NCBI GenBank assembly: GCA_964453985.1
Contig: CAYVQB010000006.1
Location: 1-47,167, forward strand
Origin: CAYVQB01 sp964453985
GTDB taxonomy: Bacteria; Babelota; Babeliae; Babelales; UASB340
DNA length: 47,167 nt
Direction: 5' to 3'
Shown here: positions 43,526 to 47,167 of the stretch, one piece after another
How positions within the stretch are numbered: position 1 is the first letter of the stretch
How the letters are laid out: each line of letters begins with the position of its first letter
Program-made: the position numbers and the translations under genes
The notes under the pieces: model-generated
What the model saw: the letters and a program-made list of their open reading frames with translations, nothing else
Databases searched by the model: none
What the model was told of the DNA's origin: nothing

Positions 43526-44005
43526 ATGAGACGTAAAAAAGGTTTTTATTCAATCTCGGTTGTTGCGAAAATGTTTTCGGTACATCAACAGACGGTTAGA
43601 ATGTATGAAAAAGAGGGTTTAATTTCTCCGAAAAGAACAGAAGGAAATACTAGACTATTTTCTGAGGAAGATGTCGATCGGCTTGAAGAGATTATTAATC
43701 TTACCCATAACATGGGTGTGAACTTGGCCGGAGTTCAAATTATCTTAAAGTTACAAAAAAAGATCAAAAAGTTGCAGACTGACATGAATAAGACTTTTGA
43801 ACAGATGCAAGAAAATCTTGAAGAAGAAGGCCAAACGTACGAGAAAAGTGCTAATAAGCAGGGAGAAAGGCTTTTTGAGATCAAGGAAGAGAGTTTTAAG
43901 TATATTTCCGGTAAAAAGGACACTATGGATATAGATACCCCGGTTGACGTTGATCAGGAAAAGAGTGATATTCAAGATGATTGGGAAGTGGATTACGAGG
44001 ATTAA
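43526..44005 (+). CDS. hspR: MerR-family (HspR-like) heat-shock repressor
   Basis: 159-residue DNA-binding regulator. FYSISVVAKMFSVHQQTVRM then YEKEGLISPKRTEGNTRLFS is the MerR-type winged helix, and GVNLAGVQIILKLQKKIKKL fits HspR, followed by coiled coil and an acidic tail (DDWEVDYED). No Cys sensor motif of metal-binding MerR proteins is seen. The ATG at 43526 has AGGAG in front. It lies ten bases after lepA and before htpX. I looked for HspR-type inverted repeats (CTTGAGT-N7-ACTCAAG) and saw none nearby. Confidence 0.8.
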   Translation: MRRKKGFYSISVVAKMFSVHQQTVRMYEKEGLISPKRTEGNTRLFSEEDVDRLEEIINLTHNMGVNLAGVQIILKLQKKIKKLQTDMNKTFEQMQENLEEEGQTYEKSANKQGERLFEIKEESFKYISGKKDTMDIDTPVDVDQEKSDIQDDWEVDYED

Positions 44006-44030
44006 AAATTAAAGCTCGGGAGGTAAAGAC

Positions 44031-44888
44031 ATGTTCTGGAATCAAATTAAAACAGTATTTTTACTAGCATCATTAAGTGCACTTCTTTTTTTGATAGGTT
44101 ATTGGCTTGGAGGCCAAACCGGTATATTGTTTGCTTTTATAGTATCGTTATTAATTAACTTTGGTGCATATTTTTATTCAGATAAGCTTGTGTTAAAGAT
44201 GTACAAAGCTGTGCCATTGGATAAATCAAAATATAGTTATGTTTATGACATGGTTCAAGAGCTTTCTGAAAATGCTAAAATTCCTATGCCAAAATTATGG
44301 TATGTTCCAAATCCTATGGCAAATGCTTTTGCAACAGGAAGAAACCCAAGCCATGCATCAGTCGCGGTAACTCAAGGTATTTTAGATGTTCTTGATGAAC
44401 ATGAACTGCGTGGCGTTCTTGCTCATGAACTTTCACACGTTAAAAATAGAGATATTTTAGTAGCAACTGTTGCTGCAACTATTGCTACATCGATTGCATA
44501 TTTAGCAGATATTATTAGATGGGGATTTATTTTTGGTTCTGGCCGAGATAGAGATAAGTCTGGTGGTTGGGGCGCGATCATAGCAGCGATGTTTATGCCG
44601 TTGGCTGCAGCTATGATTCAACTTGCTATTTCCAGATCACGCGAATATCTTGCTGATGAAAGTGGTGCTAAAATTTCTCATGATCCGTTAGCTCTTGCTA
44701 GTGCATTAGAGAAGTTGCAATTTAATGCTAAATTACAAAAACTTAGACCTAAATCTAATGCTCAAACTAGTATGTCTAGTATTTTCATTGTAAACCCGTT
44801 CTCCGGAAATGGTTTTATTTCTCTTTTTTCAACTCATCCTCCAATGGAAAAAAGAATAGAGAGATTGCGCAAGATGTCTGGGCATTAA
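44031..44888 (+). CDS. htpX: Heat-shock membrane protease HtpX (M48B)
   Basis: Inner-membrane zinc metalloprotease, 285 residues, degrading misfolded membrane proteins. The catalytic HELSH is at 132-136, with the third ligand Glu in SREYLADESGAKIS. N-terminal helices (about 5-24 and 30-50) and two later ones match the family. GGGAGG precedes the ATG. It is last in the operon, after the HspR-like regulator, and ends at a strong terminator. Confidence 0.95.
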   Translation: MFWNQIKTVFLLASLSALLFLIGYWLGGQTGILFAFIVSLLINFGAYFYSDKLVLKMYKAVPLDKSKYSYVYDMVQELSENAKIPMPKLWYVPNPMANAFATGRNPSHASVAVTQGILDVLDEHELRGVLAHELSHVKNRDILVATVAATIATSIAYLADIIRWGFIFGSGRDRDKSGGWGAIIAAMFMPLAAAMIQLAISRSREYLADESGAKISHDPLALASALEKLQFNAKLQKLRPKSNAQTSMSSIFIVNPFSGNGFISLFSTHPPMEKRIERLRKMSGH

Positions 44889-44915
44889 TACAAAGAAATT
44901 AAGTTATTATTTTTT

Positions 44916-44955
44916 ATCCCCACAAAACTTTAAGGTCTTGTGGGGATTTTATTTT
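44916..44955 (+). terminator. Rho-independent terminator after htpX
   Basis: ATCCCCACAA (44916-44925) pairs perfectly with TTGTGGGGAT (44938-44947), followed by TTTATTTTG. It ends the argS-lepA-hspR-htpX operon. Confidence 0.88.
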
Positions 44956-45034
44956 GTCTAAAGAGTCTGTTTGGGTTATAATTTAAAGAGTTAAATTATT
45001 TAAGTTAAATTATAAAAAACTAATTCTGAAAATT

Positions 45035-45640
45035 ATGATTAAAAAACTGGCTCCGATTCTAAAAAATATTAATAAAGACAAAAGTTGGTTTACAATATCA
45101 AATTGTTTAACTCTCTCAAGAATTTTATTAGTTCCATTTATTGTTGCAGGAATTTTTTATCAAAAATGGACATTAGTTTTTTATCTTTTTTTATATGTGA
45201 GTATTTCGGACTTATTAGATGGATACCTTGCAAGGCTATTAGATGAAGGTACGAATCTAGGTAGAATTTTAGATCCTGTTGCAGACAAGCTCTTGTTAGT
45301 GTCCTGTTTTGCTGCTTTAGCGTTTATAAGGTCTCCATCGTTTGTTGTTCCGGCATGGTTTGTATTTTTAGTTTTGTTTCGTGAACTATTTATAATGTTA
45401 GGAAGTTTCTTGATTTTGTTGGCAGATTTTAAATTTGAAATCGCTCCAACGATCTGGGGCAAGCTTACAACCTTTTTCCAAATTCTGTTTATTTTTTGGA
45501 TTTTTATTTGTGGCTTTTTTCAATGGAATCCAGAAAAAACATACCATGTCTTTTTGGCTTTACTTACAGTCTTTTCTGTGTTATCTCTATTACAATATAT
45601 AAAAATTGGTTTAAATTATTTGTATAATTTATCTAAATAA
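45035..45640 (+). CDS. pgsA: CDP-diacylglycerol-glycerol-3-phosphate 3-phosphatidyltransferase
   Basis: Makes phosphatidylglycerol phosphate in the inner membrane. The CDP-alcohol motif D-G-x2-A-R-x8-G-x3-D-x3-D is exact: DGYLAR, then G76, D80 and D84. 201 residues with about five helices; NCLTLSRILLVPFIVAGI opens the first. It is a single gene after a terminator. The next 259 bases are AT-rich with no clear gene. Confidence 0.92.
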   Translation: MIKKLAPILKNINKDKSWFTISNCLTLSRILLVPFIVAGIFYQKWTLVFYLFLYVSISDLLDGYLARLLDEGTNLGRILDPVADKLLLVSCFAALAFIRSPSFVVPAWFVFLVLFRELFIMLGSFLILLADFKFEIAPTIWGKLTTFFQILFIFWIFICGFFQWNPEKTYHVFLALLTVFSVLSLLQYIKIGLNYLYNLSK

Positions 45641-45899
45641 TTTTCGTATATATCTTCTTTGAAAATAATGTAATTAAACAATAAGAACTTGCAATTTCGT
45701 GAAAATTAGACATACTATTTTATCGCTTAATCTTTATTAAAAAGATTTTTATATTTTTTGAAATAGGTATTTTGTTTGGGTTTTAAATTAGGGAGGCGTG
45801 AAATATAAATTGAATATAGAATAGGGGGGAGTTGACGTGGGTGAATTATATAATGTGTTTTATTAAAATAATTATTTCAATAACTAAGAGGCTTTACAA

Positions 45900-46595
45900 A
45901 TGAAATATAACAGAATATTAGTCGCAATTCTTGCAGTATCTTTGAGCTCCCAAGTTGTAGCAACAGAAAACAATGACGAAGTAACAGTTGAAGTCAAACA
46001 AGCAAACACCGGCGTTAAAGTTGCAGCAGCAGCAGCCGTAACAGGTTTAGCTTGCGCAACAGGTACATACTTTGTAGCAAAGCATTATGCTAACAAAAAT
46101 CTTGTATCAGTAACAGATAAGCAAATTGCTACAGAAGATGATTTTGCTTTCATTCCTGAATACCTTGCTAAGAATGAAAACGTTAAAGCTAAATATGCTA
46201 AAAAAGCTAAAAGCTTAAAGTCAGTTATCAAGTATGAAGAAGTTAAAGATAAAGATGGAAAAGTTACCAAAACTATTCCAACTAAGGCTTCTCTTGCTTT
46301 AGTAAATCTTAATCCTGTAAAAGGTGTCGCTTTGCCTGAAGGTGAATTTAAAGCAGAAGATTTAGATAAAGTTATCGATGCAGCCATCGAAGCGTTTAAT
46401 GTTGAAGCTGATGCCGCATGTGAAGCTAAACTTGATGCTAAAGCTGTAAAAATCGAAGCTCATCTTAATGCTAAGATAGCAGCTTATAATACAGATAAAA
46501 AAGAAGCTAGAGTTAAAGCAGCAAAAGAAGCAGCTGAAAAAAAAGCCGCTGACAAAAAAGAAGCAGCTGAAAAAAAAGCCGCTGACAAAAACTAA
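45900..46595 (+). CDS. Ala/Lys-rich exported protein of unknown function
   Basis: 231 residues. Signal peptide MKYNRILVAILAVSLSSQVV then AT. A hydrophobic Ala-rich stretch (about 40-62, VAAAAAVTGLACATGTYFVA) may be a membrane anchor. The C-terminal third is a highly charged helix with the tandem KEAAEKKAADK repeat. AGAGG lies upstream of the ATG. A strong terminator follows. No known domain recognised; similar Ala/Lys helical tails occur in exported surface or envelope-linking proteins. Confidence 0.78.
   Translation: MKYNRILVAILAVSLSSQVVATENNDEVTVEVKQANTGVKVAAAAAVTGLACATGTYFVAKHYANKNLVSVTDKQIATEDDFAFIPEYLAKNENVKAKYAKKAKSLKSVIKYEEVKDKDGKVTKTIPTKASLALVNLNPVKGVALPEGEFKAEDLDKVIDAAIEAFNVEADAACEAKLDAKAVKIEAHLNAKIAAYNTDKKEARVKAAKEAAEKKAADKKEAAEKKAADKN
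46527..46592 (+). repeat. 33-base tandem repeat (two units) in the 3' coding end
   Basis: Units 46527-46559 and 46560-46592 are identical apart from the last base. Each encodes EAAEKKAADK plus a Lys or Asn. The repeat keeps the frame, so slippage would change the number of 11-residue helical blocks without breaking the gene. Confidence 0.9.
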
Positions 46596-46666
46596 AAAAG
46601 AAACAACAAATTAATAAGCTATTAAATTAGGTTATTAATTTTAATTCTTTCTTTAAAAGTAAAAAA

Positions 46667-46700
46667 GGGTGATACGTTTTGACGTGTCGCCCTTTTTTTT
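46667..46700 (+). terminator. Rho-independent terminator
   Basis: GGGTGATACGT (46667-46677) pairs with ACGTGTCGCCC (46682-46692) with two G-T pairs, loop TTTG, then eight T's. Six A's upstream make it work in the other direction as well. It ends the Ala/Lys-rich protein gene. Confidence 0.9.
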
Positions 46701-46745
46701 ATCTATCAGTTATGTGTGTAGTTTGGGGTAATTTAGGGGTTTGGC

Positions 46746-47167
46746 GTGAAAATTAATTTTCTAAAAAAAACATTTATTATTTTGTTGGGTGTTCTTGTGT
46801 TGAACAGCAATGTTGTAGTTGCTAGCAATCAAGATATAAAAAGTTCTGTTGATTCTTTTAAAGATTTTTTAACATTGTTAAATAACAATACAATAAAAGA
46901 AGATTCAAGCGAACAAGAAACAAAGTCTGTTCTTTATGGTGTTAAAGCCCTACAAAGCTTAGAGCAAGTTGAAAAAGAATTTGTTAATAAGCCAGCAGGC
47001 CTTTTTATTGATGACTTAAGAAGTTCTTTTTTGAATGTATGTGATTCTGTTGAAGGTGTTAAATCGTTGCAAGCAAAGCATATTAGAGCCGTTCTAAGGC
47101 ATATTGATACGCTTGATTATATGCTTGATGTTAATGAACAAAAAGATTCAACTTTAAAGTGCATGGA
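46746..47167 (+). CDS. Exported protein, 5' part only (runs off the window)
   Basis: Open frame from the GTG at 46746 to the window end, 140 codons visible. AGGGG lies about seven bases upstream. MKINFLKKTFIILLGVLVLN then SNVVVAS is a signal peptide. The rest is helical and Ser/Asn/Glu/Lys-rich (SVDSFKDFLTLLNNNTIKED, GVKALQSLEQVEKEF). No known domain. It follows a terminator, so it probably has its own promoter. Confidence 0.78.
   Translation, partial: MKINFLKKTFIILLGVLVLNSNVVVASNQDIKSSVDSFKDFLTLLNNNTIKEDSSEQETKSVLYGVKALQSLEQVEKEFVNKPAGLFIDDLRSSFLNVCDSVEGVKSLQAKHIRAVLRHIDTLDYMLDVNEQKDSTLKCM

Noticed and set aside
45832..45854. TTGACG ... TATAAT as a promoter for the Ala/Lys-rich protein
   Set aside because: The two boxes are only 11 bases apart, too close for a sigma-70 promoter.

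Overview
The window is AT-rich and gene-dense, and almost all of it can be read as ordinary bacterial chromosome. A Gram-negative envelope is indicated by heptose and lipopolysaccharide-core genes (HldE, two GT9 heptosyltransferase-type enzymes), a TolC-like outer-membrane protein and MacA-like adaptors. Many small exported proteins of unknown function, several decayed genes, a lone 3-hexulose-6-phosphate synthase and few biosynthetic genes suggest a host-associated organism with a reduced genome. My best guess is a member of Dependentiae (TM6) or a similar lineage; that is an inference from gene content and style, not a proof. No rRNA, CRISPR array, prophage or insertion sequence was seen.

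Layout. 1-4200: end of a superoxide dismutase gene, hexulose-phosphate synthase, divergent hldE, an exported unknown and rsmG. 4235-12828: one long leftward operon running heptosyltransferase, TolC-like protein, an exported unknown, then two tandem MacA-adaptor/MacB-permease pairs that share one ATPase gene. 12918-16759: a membrane-anchored M16 peptidase and a convergent Cys-rich exported protein, separated by a strong bidirectional terminator. 17003-19372: leftward tRNA-Lys, tRNA-Leu, divergent trigger factor, rpmH, rnpA, yidD. 19458-23671: ruvB, then four leftward exported proteins with nearly the same signal-peptide leader; three are DUF2807-like paralogues. 23994-28138: Na+/solute symporter, yebC, yicC, GT9 glycosyltransferase. 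28103-31065: three tandem GT4 glycosyltransferase paralogues, two of them broken (one by a frameshift, one by a stop codon plus a large internal deletion). 31352-36556: gyrA-dprA-prohibitin-maf operon. 36557-37318: a 760-base gene-free stretch full of short GC-rich palindromes. 37319-39932: small membrane proteins, a C-terminal remnant of a P-type metal ATPase, a Met/Cys-rich membrane protein and a TauE/SafE exporter. 39988-45640: argS-lepA-hspR-like-htpX, a terminator, then pgsA. 45900-end: an Ala/Lys-rich exported protein with a 33-base tandem repeat, and the start of another exported protein.

How they fit together: HldE makes ADP-heptose precursors and the GT9 enzymes could place heptose on the LPS core. 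The efflux operon would span both membranes using TolC and the MacA/MacB parts. The HspR-like regulator beside the HtpX membrane protease, and the prohibitin and M16 genes, point to membrane-protein quality control. The most unusual parts are the split, duplicated MacAB operon with one ATPase, the leader-sharing DUF2807-like cluster, the decaying GT4 array, and the palindrome-rich GC island. I did not find a clearly new defence or mobile system.
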